Assembly (NCBI RefSeq): GCF_001647275.1
Contig: NZ_LRMM01000032.1
Span: forward strand, 1-50,174
Reading direction: 5' to 3'
Length of the DNA: 50,174 nt
DNA from: Rufibacter ruber
GTDB lineage: Bacteria; Bacteroidota; Bacteroidia; Cytophagales; Hymenobacteraceae
Shown here: in pieces, positions 1 through 8,278 of the stretch
How the letters are laid out: every line of letters begins with the position of its first letter
Position numbering within the stretch: the first letter of the stretch is position 1
Position numbers and translations under genes: made by a program
The notes under the pieces: model-generated
What the model was told of the DNA's origin: nothing
What the model saw: only the letters and a program-made list of their open reading frames with translations
Database searches by the model: none

Positions 1-163
1 TGATTTTCTCTGAGCTGCCGCCTACGGCCACATGGGCCGCCAACCGGGTACCAAGAAAGTGCAGTACACGGTGAACGGAAAGTCTGAGGAGCGTGAGTTT
101 GAAACCTTCACCTGGGAAAAACTGGATTACGTAGATAAAATCAAAACTGCCTTCAACCTGTAA
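1..163 (+). CDS. metK: Methionine adenosyltransferase (S-adenosylmethionine synthetase), C-terminal end, partial
   Basis: The last ~50 residues match the MetK C-terminus: an AAYGHMGRQPG motif, then FTWEKLDYVDKIKTAFNL before the TAA at 161-163. MetK makes S-adenosylmethionine from ATP and methionine in the cytoplasm. The 5' part lies outside the window. Reading back from the stop, the frame meets TGA at 11-13. The expected upstream residues (I-F-S-E before T-A-A-Y-G-H) are in another frame at 3-14, so one base appears to be missing near position 14-15. This may be an error at the end of a contig or a true frameshift. A terminator-like hairpin follows. Confidence 0.82.
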
Positions 164-190
164 GAAGTGCGTTTCTGACCTGTTTTAACG

Positions 191-218
191 AAAAGAGCCC
201 CAAAACGGGGCTCTTTTT
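191..218. terminator. Bidirectional intrinsic terminator between metK and hpf
   Basis: GAGCCCC and GGGGCTC arms around a 5-base loop, flanked by an A run on the left and a T run on the right. It lies between the convergent metK (+) and hpf (-) genes and can serve both. Confidence 0.85.
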
Positions 219-238
219 ATTTATGGTGTATTCAGTGC

Positions 239-538
239 TTAGTGGGTGGCAATTTTCTCTTTGTACCTGATAAGCTGCTTCTTCATGTCATCTACCGCTT
301 TGTCTGTGGCGGTTTCAAAAGTGTTGGCCTCCTCTTTGCAGAAGAGGGTGGCACCGGGAACAAACAGTTTGACCTCCACCAGTTTGTTATCTGTCGTTTC
401 TGTGTTCTGTACGCGCAGTACTACTTCGCCGCTTACAATCCGGTCAAAGAACGTGTCAAGTTTGTCAAGCTTCTTTTGCAGAAAGTCTAGCAAGCTTTGG
501 TCGGCAGTGAAGTGCACAGATCTGATTTGTAGTTTCAT
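239..538 (-). CDS. hpf: Ribosome hibernation promoting factor, short HPF/RaiA type
   Basis: A 99-residue protein of the S30EA/RaiA family that binds the 30S decoding region and stabilises inactive ribosomes in stationary phase. The sequence covers one complete HPF fold: an N-terminal strand MKLQIRSVHFTAD, a basic amphipathic helix (LQKKLDKLDTFF), central strands EVVLRV and LVEVKLFVPG, and a C-terminal helix ending KKQLIRYKEKIATH. There is no long C-terminal dimerisation extension, so this is the short form. It follows xerC and rpsU on the same strand with a 26-bp gap after xerC. This order is conserved in Bacteroidota and probably makes one transcript from the rpsU promoter. Confidence 0.93.
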   Translation of the reverse strand: MKLQIRSVHFTADQSLLDFLQKKLDKLDTFFDRIVSGEVVLRVQNTETTDNKLVEVKLFVPGATLFCKEEANTFETATDKAVDDMKKQLIRYKEKIATH

Positions 539-564
539 AGTTTACTTCTTTAGGGTGATACTAG

Positions 565-1443
565 TTAAGCCTTTGGGTGAGCCTTCTCAAAGACGGCTTT
601 GAGTTGCTCAATAGAGTTATGGGTGTACACTTGGGTGGCCGCCAGGCTGGCGTGGCCAAGTAAATCTTTGATGGCCACCAAGTCGGCTCCCCGGTTAAGT
701 AAGTGAGTGGCAAATGAGTGACGTAGCACGTGCGGGCTGTTTTTGGCAGCCGTAGACACCATGCCCATGTACTTTGTCACCACCCGGTATACATACTTTG
801 GATAGAGCGGTTCCCCTTTATCCGTAACGAAGAGGAATGAAGAATTGTTATCTGGAAAAGCAGTTTGACGCAGACTCAGGTAGTTCTCTATTACTGCCGT
901 CAATGAGGTGTTGAGGGGGAGAATTCGCTCTTTGTTGCCCTTGCCCAGTACTTTAAGGGTGCTGGCGGAAAGGGAAAGATCAGAAATCTTGAGGCCAAGT
1001 AATTCTGCCAGGCGCATGCCGGTCCCATACAGCAGCTCCAGAATGAGCCGCTCGCGCTGGCCTTTGAAGGTGTTGGGGAAGTCTCCCTGGTCCAATACCT
1101 GGGTAAAGGTGTCTTCAGGAATGAATGCCGGGAGTTTTTTGGCCAGTTTAGGAGCCTTGATCCGGAGGGTAGGGTTGTTTTGAGCCAGGCCCCTTTGCAC
1201 CATAAAGCGGAAATAGGAGCGAAGGGAGGCAATCTTGCGGTGAATAGTACGGCTGTCCAGCTCCTTCTGCACCAGTGATACCACCCATGACCTGATAATG
1301 GCGTGGTTGGCCTCTTTGATGTCCTCCAAGTGGTAAGTCTCCTTTAGGTATTCTTGAAACTGCTGAAGGTCAACCTGGTAAGAGGTGATGGTGTGCGGGC
1401 TGAACCGCTTTTCGTACTGAAGGTATTTAAAAAATAATTCCAT
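565..1443 (-). CDS. xerC: Tyrosine recombinase XerC
   Basis: A 292-residue tyrosine recombinase with an N-terminal SAM-like DNA-binding domain (about residues 1-85) and a C-terminal catalytic domain. The active-site set is complete: R144 in GTGMR, K168 in GKGNKER, H238 and R241 in HVLRH, H264 in LLGHASL, and nucleophile Y273 in QVYTH. Length fits XerC/XerD, which resolve chromosome dimers at dif. Its position between rpsU and hpf is the usual Bacteroidota context for this housekeeping copy, so a phage integrase is unlikely. XerC versus XerD cannot be settled by motif alone; XerC is chosen from gene order. Confidence 0.9.
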   Translation of the reverse strand: MELFFKYLQYEKRFSPHTITSYQVDLQQFQEYLKETYHLEDIKEANHAIIRSWVVSLVQKELDSRTIHRKIASLRSYFRFMVQRGLAQNNPTLRIKAPKLAKKLPAFIPEDTFTQVLDQGDFPNTFKGQRERLILELLYGTGMRLAELLGLKISDLSLSASTLKVLGKGNKERILPLNTSLTAVIENYLSLRQTAFPDNNSSFLFVTDKGEPLYPKYVYRVVTKYMGMVSTAAKNSPHVLRHSFATHLLNRGADLVAIKDLLGHASLAATQVYTHNSIEQLKAVFEKAHPKA

Positions 1444-1517
1444 AAACCAGAGGTGCCTACTGGTGCAGGACTTCCCTCTAATTTATGGAATTACCACGTA
1501 AGTTCTAAGAATAACGA

Positions 1518-1712
1518 CTAGTAGTTGTCGTTGGCGAACAGTTGTTGCTTATACACAGCTCTTTCTTTCTGCTTTCTCTTTGTTACAGAGGGCTTCTGGA
1601 AGAAAGTTCTGGCACGCAACTCTTTCAACACGCCGGTTCTCTCAAATTTCTTCTTAAATCTCTTTAAGGCTTTGTCTACAGACTCGTTATCCTTTACGTT
1701 GATGATGATCAT
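1518..1712 (-). CDS. rpsU: 30S ribosomal protein S21
   Basis: A 64-residue basic protein starting MIIINVKDNESVDKALKRFK, with the family's KFERTGVLKELR core and lysine/arginine-rich helices. S21 joins the small subunit late and aids initiation. It is the first gene of the rpsU-xerC-hpf group on the minus strand. A good promoter lies about 45 bp upstream. Confidence 0.95.
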   Translation of the reverse strand: MIIINVKDNESVDKALKRFKKKFERTGVLKELRARTFFQKPSVTKRKQKERAVYKQQLFANDNY

Positions 1713-1753
1713 ATAAATTGATTGATTTTAAAGTCAATTGTTTTTAAGGAGTG

Positions 1754-1784
1754 CAAAGATATTGACAAATCTTCTGACAGTCAA
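1754..1784 (-). promoter_or_regulatory. Promoter of rpsU (Bacteroidota type)
   Basis: On the minus strand there is a TTG (-33 element, 1784-1782), a 20-bp spacer and TATCTTTG (1761-1754), matching TAnnTTTG. The start codon lies about 40 bp downstream. Confidence 0.7.
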
Positions 1785-1798
1785 TAGCTAACTCCCAA

Positions 1799-2938
1799 TT
1801 ATTTTAATACGGCTCTGGAAATAACAAGTTTTTGGATTTCTGAGGTGCCTTCACCAATGGTGCAGAGTTTGGCATCACGGTAGTATTTCTCAGCCGGATA
1901 GTCTTTGGTGTACCCGTAGCCGCCAAAGATTTGCACGGCCTCATTGGCTGCCCGCACACTTACCTCAGAGGCATATAATTTAGCCATAGCTGATTCCTTG
2001 TTCACATTCTCCCCTCTGTCTTTCATGGCGGCGGCTCTGTAGGTGAGCAATGCCGCTGCTTCTATCTCAGTGGCCATGTCTGCTAATTTGAAGGCAATGC
2101 CCTGGAACTGTGAAATAGGCTTGTTGAATTGATGGCGCTCTTTTGAATATGCAAGAGCCGCTTCATAGGCACCTTGGGCAATTCCCAGACTCAGGGCGGC
2201 AATTGAGATTCTACCTCCATCCAGCACTTTCATAGATTGGATGAATCCTTCGTCTACTTCGCCCAATATGTTCTCATGCGGTACGCGGCAGTCTTCAAAG
2301 ATCAACTCAGTTGTCTCTGAAGCACGCATGCCTAATTTGTCTTCTTTTCTTCCGGCACTGAAGCCTTCTGTAGGCTTCTCTATCACAAAGGCTGTCATGC
2401 CGTGTGAGTCGCCCACTTCTCCTGTGCGCGCAATCACTACGGCAATGTTGCTAGACTTGCCGTGGGTAATGAAGTTCTTGGCCCCGTTCAGGGTCCAGTG
2501 ATCCCCGTCTCTTACCGCCACCGTACGCATGTTACCGGCATCTGAGCCGGTATTAGGCTCAGTTAAGCCCCAGGCGCCAATCCACTCAGCCGAAGCCAGC
2601 TTAGGGAGCCACTTCTTTTTCTGCTCTTCATTGCCAAACTGCAGAATATGGCCGGTACAGAGCGAATTGTGGGCTGCCATTGACAGGCCAATAGAGCCAT
2701 CTATTTTAGACAACTCTGCAATAGCGGTTACGTATTCGAGGTAGCCAAACCCAGACCCGCCGTATTCTTGTGGTACTAGTACGCCCATCAATCCCAGATT
2801 GCCTAACTCCTTGAACACATGAATTGGAAACTCCTGTGACTCATCCCATTTCATCATGTCCGGTTTGATAGACTTTGCCCCGAAATCTCGGATCATATCA
2901 GCAATCATCTGCTGGTTTTCTGTAAGGGTAAGTTGCAT
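1799..2938 (-). CDS. Acyl-CoA dehydrogenase (short/branched-chain type)
   Basis: A 379-residue flavoprotein starting MQLTLTENQQMIADMIRDFG. It has the ACAD signatures: WGLTEPNTGSDAG around the FAD/substrate site, the second signature QFGGYGYTKDYPAEKYYRDA, and a catalytic-type glutamate in TIGEGTSEIQ. It oxidises acyl-CoA to enoyl-CoA in beta-oxidation or branched-chain amino-acid breakdown, passing electrons to ETF. The open frame extends 19 codons upstream (to 2995), but a -7-like TATCTTTA box lies at 2976-2969 inside that extension and the family starts at this methionine. Chain-length specificity cannot be read from the sequence. Confidence 0.93.
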   Translation of the reverse strand: MQLTLTENQQMIADMIRDFGAKSIKPDMMKWDESQEFPIHVFKELGNLGLMGVLVPQEYGGSGFGYLEYVTAIAELSKIDGSIGLSMAAHNSLCTGHILQFGNEEQKKKWLPKLASAEWIGAWGLTEPNTGSDAGNMRTVAVRDGDHWTLNGAKNFITHGKSSNIAVVIARTGEVGDSHGMTAFVIEKPTEGFSAGRKEDKLGMRASETTELIFEDCRVPHENILGEVDEGFIQSMKVLDGGRISIAALSLGIAQGAYEAALAYSKERHQFNKPISQFQGIAFKLADMATEIEAAALLTYRAAAMKDRGENVNKESAMAKLYASEVSVRAANEAVQIFGGYGYTKDYPAEKYYRDAKLCTIGEGTSEIQKLVISRAVLK

Positions 2939-2968
2939 GTTGGTAGGTGTTTTGTGGGGTTTAGAGTC

Positions 2969-2976
2969 TAAAGATA
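2969..2976 (-). promoter_or_regulatory. Putative -7 element of the acyl-CoA dehydrogenase gene
   Basis: TATCTTTA on the minus strand, one base from TAnnTTTG, about 30 bp before the chosen ATG, with a TTG about 16 bp further upstream. Confidence 0.45.
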
Positions 2977-3191
2977 CAAGGTTTATGGTTGCCAAGCTAA
3001 CGTATGTTAGGTTAAATTGTTGCCAATTGGCAAGTAGCGGGCGGCAAAGGCGTTTTGAGGAGAAGCCGGTAAGGTTAAATCTTCCTGCTGGGGGAATTTT
3101 GGCGTACCCATTACTTTTAGCTTACTTTGTACTTGGCTTTGTCTGCTTTGGATAACTAGATACCGCATACTTTTACTAAAATATCTTTATA

Positions 3192-4019
3192 ATGTCTCAC
3201 TTCTCATTGCTAAGGCATTGCATACAATTACTCCTTGTTGCCATCATTGTTTCCCTTGGCTCCTGCAATGTGTACCGGCAGAATATAATGTTTAAAACTG
3301 ACGGAGATGTAAATTCTGAACTTCTAAAAGCCTCTGTAACTGTGGCTACTCAGAATTATCAGATACAGCCCAATGACATTCTTGATATTAAAATTTATAC
3401 GAACAAAGGAGAGATATTAGTTGATCCCAATAACTTCCTGCGCATTGAGCTAACCCAAGGGAGCAACGGTGGCTCTAGTAATCAAAATAGGAATCAACAA
3501 GTTGAGCAGCCTTCTTATGTGGTACAGCCAAACGGGGAGGTGAAGGTACCTATGATTGGGTATATAAAAGTTTCTGGTTTGACCGTTGCCCAAGCTGATA
3601 GCGTGTTCCAGAGCCAGTTTGAAACTTATTATAAGGGGACCTATGTTTATACACAAGTAGTCAGCAGAAGAATAGTAGTGTTAGGTGCTGCTGGGGGGAA
3701 GGTTGTGCCTCTTACGAACGAGCGGATGAATCTTGTAGAGGTAATAGCTTTGGCAGGAGGTGTTCCCGATAATGGGAAAGCCCATAACATAAGGCTGATC
3801 AGGGATATAACTTCTGATAAGCCTATTGTGCAGGTGATAGATCTTTCTACTATTGCAGGTGTTCAAAGAGCCAGTTTATATGTAAAGCCAAATGACGTGG
3901 TGTATATAGAACCGGTTAGGAGAGTCTTTAATGAGTCTCTTAGAGATGCATTAACAGTGTTAGGCGCAGTATCTAATATTCTCACCACTTATTTGGTGAT
4001 TGAGAATTTAGTAAAATAA
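3192..4019 (+). CDS. Polysaccharide export outer-membrane lipoprotein (Wza/GumB family)
   Basis: A 275-residue protein with a lipoprotein signal: hydrophobic LLLVAIIVSLGSC, with the lipobox cysteine near residue 26. A polysaccharide export domain follows (YQIQPNDILDIKIYT, then YVVQPNGEVKVPMIGYIKVSGLTVAQA), then an SLBB-like region (VVLGAAGGKVVPLTNERMNLVEVIALAGGVPDNG) and a C-terminal hydrophobic stretch. It should form the outer-membrane channel for an exported polysaccharide. It lies 18 bp upstream of the Wzc-type kinase with which such proteins form a trans-envelope complex. It is shorter than E. coli Wza and has one clear SLBB repeat, typical of Bacteroidota versions. Confidence 0.92.
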   Translation: MSHFSLLRHCIQLLLVAIIVSLGSCNVYRQNIMFKTDGDVNSELLKASVTVATQNYQIQPNDILDIKIYTNKGEILVDPNNFLRIELTQGSNGGSSNQNRNQQVEQPSYVVQPNGEVKVPMIGYIKVSGLTVAQADSVFQSQFETYYKGTYVYTQVVSRRIVVLGAAGGKVVPLTNERMNLVEVIALAGGVPDNGKAHNIRLIRDITSDKPIVQVIDLSTIAGVQRASLYVKPNDVVYIEPVRRVFNESLRDALTVLGAVSNILTTYLVIENLVK

Positions 4020-4037
4020 AATTTCAATAGAATTTCA

Positions 4038-6473
4038 ATGAGTGTGAAAACAGCCAATGATCTAGATGAGTTAGATCAGCGCTTGGTGTCTGCTGATGCA
4101 GAAGTTGAGGAAGATAGTGGTGCAAGCATAGATTTTGTTACTCTTTGGCATGTCATCCGTAGGAGCATTCCCTGGGTCATTCTCTTGGTATTACTTGGAT
4201 TAGCTGCATCATATATGTTCTTAAGATATACGAAGAATATATATGAGTCTTCGTCTGTTCTTAAGCTGGAAGAGCAGTCTGAAGCAACTGTTCTTGGCCT
4301 TGGCGCCACCAGTGCAGATGCTGAGATAGGTAAACTGCAAGGGGAAGTTGATTTAATCAAGTCTGATTTAGTCTATGAAAGATTAAAGCAGAGTATGCCC
4401 TTGCAAACCAGCTACTATGTAAAAGCCCGTGTACTTGATGCCGAGCTTTATAATGAAAGCCCTTTTCAGGTATCATACAATGGGGGCAGTTTCAGTCTGT
4501 TTGATAAAAAGATCTTTGTTGATTTTTTATCTAAAGCAAAGTTTACTGTTAAGGTGGGAGAGGATGGTAAGGCTTCCACATATCAGGTGGGCAGCCCTGT
4601 TTCTATTGATGGGAATAATTTTATATTAACTACCACCTCCTCTTTTGGCGCCAGTTCAATTGGTCAAACGTATTTTTTTATTGTACGAAGCAATAAAGCC
4701 TTGAAGAGTTATTTAGATAATAACTTATCAGTTGCTATCATTAATCCAGACGCTAAAACTCTGTCTATCTCTTTCAAAGATAACAATAGGTACAAAGCCA
4801 GGGATATTGTAAATAAACTGGACACTGTGTACCTCCAGCAAAAGCTTGCGAGAGGCAATCAAGCCAGCCAACAGACGGTTGATTTCCTAAATGAACAATT
4901 GCAAGAGACTCAGGATAATCTAAGGAAAGCCGAGTTTGACATGGAGTACTTTGTCAAGCAAAATAAGTCATATGACGTACGGGCTGGCTTAGAAGAAGCT
5001 ATGGGCCAGATTCAGCAACTTGAACAGCAAAAGCTTGATCTGAGATTTAAAAGTTCATTGCTTCTAGATCTGCAGCAAAAGATTCAGAAGAACGAGGATC
5101 TGAGTCTGGTGATTTCTGGTATGCAATTGCAGCAGCAGCAAGACCCTCAGCTACTTGAGCAGGTAACTACTTTGAATGAGTTGCAAGCCCGTAGGAGAAA
5201 AGCCTTGACTACTACGCAAGGGACTACTGCTGCTGATAATCTCCTGGAGTCGCAGATCAGATTTGCCCAGAATAGAATAGCAACCTTGGTGCAGGAAGGT
5301 AAAAATTTTATTCAGACCCAAATCAACAACATAGACAAGCAGCAGTCTCTGTTAACGGGTAAGATTTTACAAATGCCTACCCAGGAAACGGAGAGAGCAA
5401 GGCTTACTCGTATTCTAGGTATTTATGAGAAGTTCTACCTGCTCTTAATGGATAAGAGAGTAGAATATGGCATTTCAATGGCAGGTACTACCCCAGATTT
5501 TCAGATCCTGTCTCCTGCCAGCCTGCCAAGCGAATCTGATCCTGTGTATCCAAATGCCTTTTTAATTTATGCAATTGGGTTAGCTGGCGGCCTTTTTTTA
5601 GGAGTGGGATTGATTGCAGCTCGTTATCTCATGCATAATACGGTGACCAATGTGCGTGAGCTGGAAAGAAACACCTCTGCGCCAGTGTTAGGGATTGTAC
5701 CCTCTTATGACAAAGAGAAAATGCCGGTTTCCAAACTGGTAGTCAATCAGAATCCTAAATCGGCGTTGAGTGAGTCTATCAGGTCTATCCGGACAAACCT
5801 GGAGTTTTTGAGTTCAGGAAAGAAGAAGCGCATCATTTCTATCACCTCTACCATTAGTGGGGAAGGGAAGACGTTTGTTGCGTCCAACCTAGGTGGGATT
5901 ATTGCTATGTCAGGTCAGAAAGTAATACTGCTTGACCTGGATATGCGTAAGCCAAAAGTACATATTGCTCTAGATGGTGATAACATCAAGGGAATGAGTA
6001 CAATACTTATTGACAAGCACACTATTGCAGACTCAATTCAAAGAACCTCTATTGCGGGTTTAGACTTTATTTCTGCAGGCCCTACTCCTCCCAATCCCTC
6101 AGAACTGATCATGTCTCAACGGTTTGATGAGATGCTGCAGGAGTTGCATCAGGAGTATGATGTCATCATTGTAGATAGCCCGCCGGTGGGGCTGGTGACA
6201 GACGGGGTGCTGATTATGCGAAAAGCAGATATTCCATTATTCATTGTGCGGGCTAATTATTCTAAGAAGGCCTTCTTAAAGGGAATTGATAAGGTGATTC
6301 GTACCAATCAATTGCACAACATGGCAACTATCTTAAATGATACCCAAAGTGTAAACATGTATGGCTACTCGTATGGCTACGGCTACGGGTATGGCTACGG
6401 TTACGGGTATGGGTATTATGAAGAAGAGGCAAAACCTACTTTCTCCAGTAAAATAAAATCCTTGTTTAAATAG
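4038..6473 (+). CDS. Wzc-type polysaccharide co-polymerase with bacterial tyrosine kinase domain
   Basis: An 811-residue inner-membrane protein. The Wzz domain has a first membrane helix near residues 45-65 (IPWVILLVLLGLAASYMFL). A long periplasmic coiled coil rich in Q and E follows, then a second helix near residues 510-530. The cytoplasmic BY-kinase has Walker A STISGEGKTFVASN, Walker A' ILLDLDMRKPK and Walker B VIIVDSPPVG. The tail is a tyrosine cluster of alternating G and Y, the autophosphorylation region. It controls polymer length and export together with the upstream lipoprotein. The adjacent PHP phosphatase probably reverses its phosphorylation. No Wzx, Wzy or glycosyltransferase is in the window. 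Confidence 0.94.
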   Translation: MSVKTANDLDELDQRLVSADAEVEEDSGASIDFVTLWHVIRRSIPWVILLVLLGLAASYMFLRYTKNIYESSSVLKLEEQSEATVLGLGATSADAEIGKLQGEVDLIKSDLVYERLKQSMPLQTSYYVKARVLDAELYNESPFQVSYNGGSFSLFDKKIFVDFLSKAKFTVKVGEDGKASTYQVGSPVSIDGNNFILTTTSSFGASSIGQTYFFIVRSNKALKSYLDNNLSVAIINPDAKTLSISFKDNNRYKARDIVNKLDTVYLQQKLARGNQASQQTVDFLNEQLQETQDNLRKAEFDMEYFVKQNKSYDVRAGLEEAMGQIQQLEQQKLDLRFKSSLLLDLQQKIQKNEDLSLVISGMQLQQQQDPQLLEQVTTLNELQARRRKALTTTQGTTAADNLLESQIRFAQNRIATLVQEGKNFIQTQINNIDKQQSLLTGKILQMPTQETERARLTRILGIYEKFYLLLMDKRVEYGISMAGTTPDFQILSPASLPSESDPVYPNAFLIYAIGLAGGLFLGVGLIAARYLMHNTVTNVRELERNTSAPVLGIVPSYDKEKMPVSKLVVNQNPKSALSESIRSIRTNLEFLSSGKKKRIISITSTISGEGKTFVASNLGGIIAMSGQKVILLDLDMRKPKVHIALDGDNIKGMSTILIDKHTIADSIQRTSIAGLDFISAGPTPPNPSELIMSQRFDEMLQELHQEYDVIIVDSPPVGLVTDGVLIMRKADIPLFIVRANYSKKAFLKGIDKVIRTNQLHNMATILNDTQSVNMYGYSYGYGYGYGYGYGYGYYEEEAKPTFSSKIKSLFK
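6361..6417 (+). repeat. Gly-Tyr codon tandem repeat in the kinase tail
   Basis: Successive GGC/GGG/GGT and TAC/TAT codons encode an alternating G-Y run just before YYEEEAKP. The codons vary while the amino acids alternate strictly, so the protein repeat is kept rather than being a fresh DNA slippage product. Confidence 0.85.
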
Positions 6474-6478
6474 TCTTC

Positions 6479-7231
6479 ATGTGGGAGGGTCTTAAGCGCT
6501 TGTTCGGGGGAACCCCTGAGGTGACATCATCTTATGCCGGGCTAGTTGCAGATATGCATTCGCATTTGTTGCCGGGGCTGGATGATGGTGCCGCCACGCT
6601 GGAAGACTCGCTTCAGTTGCTGGAGGTATTGCAGCGGTTGGGGTTCAAAAAACTTTGCATGACTCCCCACATTATGGGGGACTTCTACCGGAACACACCC
6701 AGTGGGGTTAGAGAAAAACTTAACCTTCTGAAAGAGGCCACTGCTGCAAGGGGGCTCCCGCTGGAATTAAGCTGCGCTGCGGAGTATTATTTAGATGAGT
6801 GGTTTCTGGAAAAGCTGGAAGGGCCGGAAGACCTGCTCTCATTTGGAGGTGACAGAAAATTCCTTCTGATAGAAACATCCTATATTAATGAACCAGCTCA
6901 GCTTAGGCAACATGTGTTTGCCATTCAGGCGGCAGGTTATACGCCTGTTTTGGCCCACCCTGAGCGGTACACCTACTTTTACGGGCGGCTTGATGAGTTG
7001 CTGTCGCTTCGGGATGTAGGGGTATTGTTTCAAATAAACACCAATTCTATTAGTGGATATTATTCAAAGGGAGCCAGAGAAGTGGCTAAACAGCTGATTC
7101 AGCGACAGGCAGTGGAGTTTTTGGGGACCGATACCCACTCTATGAGACATACCCGGGTTTTGGAGCGTACGTTAGCTGAGCCTCTGCTGGCACAAGCGCT
7201 TAAGCTTCCTCTTTTGAATTCTACCCTTTAA
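6479..7231 (+). CDS. Tyrosine-protein phosphatase, CpsB/YwqE type (PHP domain)
   Basis: A 250-residue PHP-fold metallo-phosphatase. Metal-binding motifs are visible in order: DMHSHLLPGLDDGA near residue 26, MTPHIMGDFY near 60, PVLAHPERY near 158, and LGTDTHSMRH near 218. Family members remove phosphate from tyrosines of Wzc/CpsD-type kinases. It starts 5 bp after the kinase stop, which fits translational coupling and makes that kinase the likely substrate. Confidence 0.92.
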   Translation: MWEGLKRLFGGTPEVTSSYAGLVADMHSHLLPGLDDGAATLEDSLQLLEVLQRLGFKKLCMTPHIMGDFYRNTPSGVREKLNLLKEATAARGLPLELSCAAEYYLDEWFLEKLEGPEDLLSFGGDRKFLLIETSYINEPAQLRQHVFAIQAAGYTPVLAHPERYTYFYGRLDELLSLRDVGVLFQINTNSISGYYSKGAREVAKQLIQRQAVEFLGTDTHSMRHTRVLERTLAEPLLAQALKLPLLNSTL

Positions 7232-7242
7232 TTCCTCCCTCT

Positions 7243-8217
7243 TTGAAAAAAGTTTTGCTTACCGGAGGCACAGGTCTGATAGGCCATTTCCTTTTAATGC
7301 GGTTACTGCAGGAGGGGCACACTGTGAAAGCGTTGGTCAGGAATACCGTAAGTGAGGTCAGGCACAGTAACCTGGAATGGCTGCAGGGAGACATATTGGA
7401 CCCTTTGTTGATAAGAGATTTAGTAGCAGAGGTAGATGAGGTGTACCATTGTGCTGGGTTTGTGTCATACGCTCCGCAGGATGTGGGGCTTTTGCAGCAA
7501 ATAAATGTGGCCGGAACTACAAATGTGGTAGATGCCTGTTTAGAAAACCCTTCTGTCCGGTTGTGTTATGTGAGCTCTATTGCGGCTATTAACAGAAGGA
7601 AAGGGGAGAAAGTGATTCAGGAGAAGGCACAGTGGGACCCCGCAGTTGAACGGTCTGCCTATGCCGTCTCTAAGCATTATGGGGAGATGGAGGTATGGCG
7701 CGGTGTCTCAGAGGGTTTGAAGGCTGTCATTGTGAACCCCTCTATTGTTTTAGGGCCCCGTGACTGGAGCCGTAGCAGCACGCAGCTTTTTAAATATGTG
7801 GCAGAGGAGCGGGCCTTCTACAGCCATGGCTATGGCAACTTTGTAGATGTACGGGATGTAGTAGAAGCAATGGTGCGGTTGATGAACGGGAAACAATGGG
7901 GCGAGCGGTTTATCTTGAATGGTCACCAGCTCTCCTATGTGGATTTCTTTCGGCAAGTGGCACAGACCATGAATAAAAAGGCACCTTACCTATTAGTGCC
8001 AAACTGGATCACCGAGTTGGTATGGCGGGTAGAAGCAGTGAGGGGGAAATTAACAGGAACTAGACCTCTAATTACAAAAGAAACAGCCCGTATAGCCAAA
8101 GAAGAACACTTCTATAGTAATGAAAAAGTAAAAGAAGCAACTGGAATGTCTTTTCGGCCGTTGCAGGAAACCCTGCTTTGGTGTAGTCGGCAGTTAGTTT
8201 CTAAAGGTTCTGCTTAA
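7243..8217 (+). CDS. NAD(P)-dependent epimerase/dehydratase (extended SDR)
   Basis: A 324-residue extended short-chain dehydrogenase. The nucleotide-binding motif TGGTGLIG begins at residue 7, a D-acidic site is seen in LQGDILD, the active serine region is CYVSSIAA, and the catalytic pair is YAVSK. TTG is used as start because the Rossmann fold begins at residue 2 and no upstream ATG fits. It resembles dihydroflavonol-4-reductase-like or nucleotide-sugar epimerase proteins. Being 11 bp after the phosphatase gene it may act on a sugar precursor of the exported polysaccharide. The exact substrate is unknown. Confidence 0.87.
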   Translation: MKKVLLTGGTGLIGHFLLMRLLQEGHTVKALVRNTVSEVRHSNLEWLQGDILDPLLIRDLVAEVDEVYHCAGFVSYAPQDVGLLQQINVAGTTNVVDACLENPSVRLCYVSSIAAINRRKGEKVIQEKAQWDPAVERSAYAVSKHYGEMEVWRGVSEGLKAVIVNPSIVLGPRDWSRSSTQLFKYVAEERAFYSHGYGNFVDVRDVVEAMVRLMNGKQWGERFILNGHQLSYVDFFRQVAQTMNKKAPYLLVPNWITELVWRVEAVRGKLTGTRPLITKETARIAKEEHFYSNEKVKEATGMSFRPLQETLLWCSRQLVSKGSA

Positions 8218-8278
8218 ACCTGGAAATTGTGAATGTGAACGCTGGGTAGCACCAGTAAGTGAAGCGAAACTAAATTAA

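Noticed and set aside
565-1443. Integrase of a genomic island or phage
   Set aside because: XerC length and the conserved rpsU-xerC-hpf context indicate the housekeeping recombinase; no att sites or phage genes adjoin it.
3192-8217. Complete capsule or exopolysaccharide locus
   Set aside because: Only export and regulation genes are present; no glycosyltransferase, flippase or polymerase is visible.
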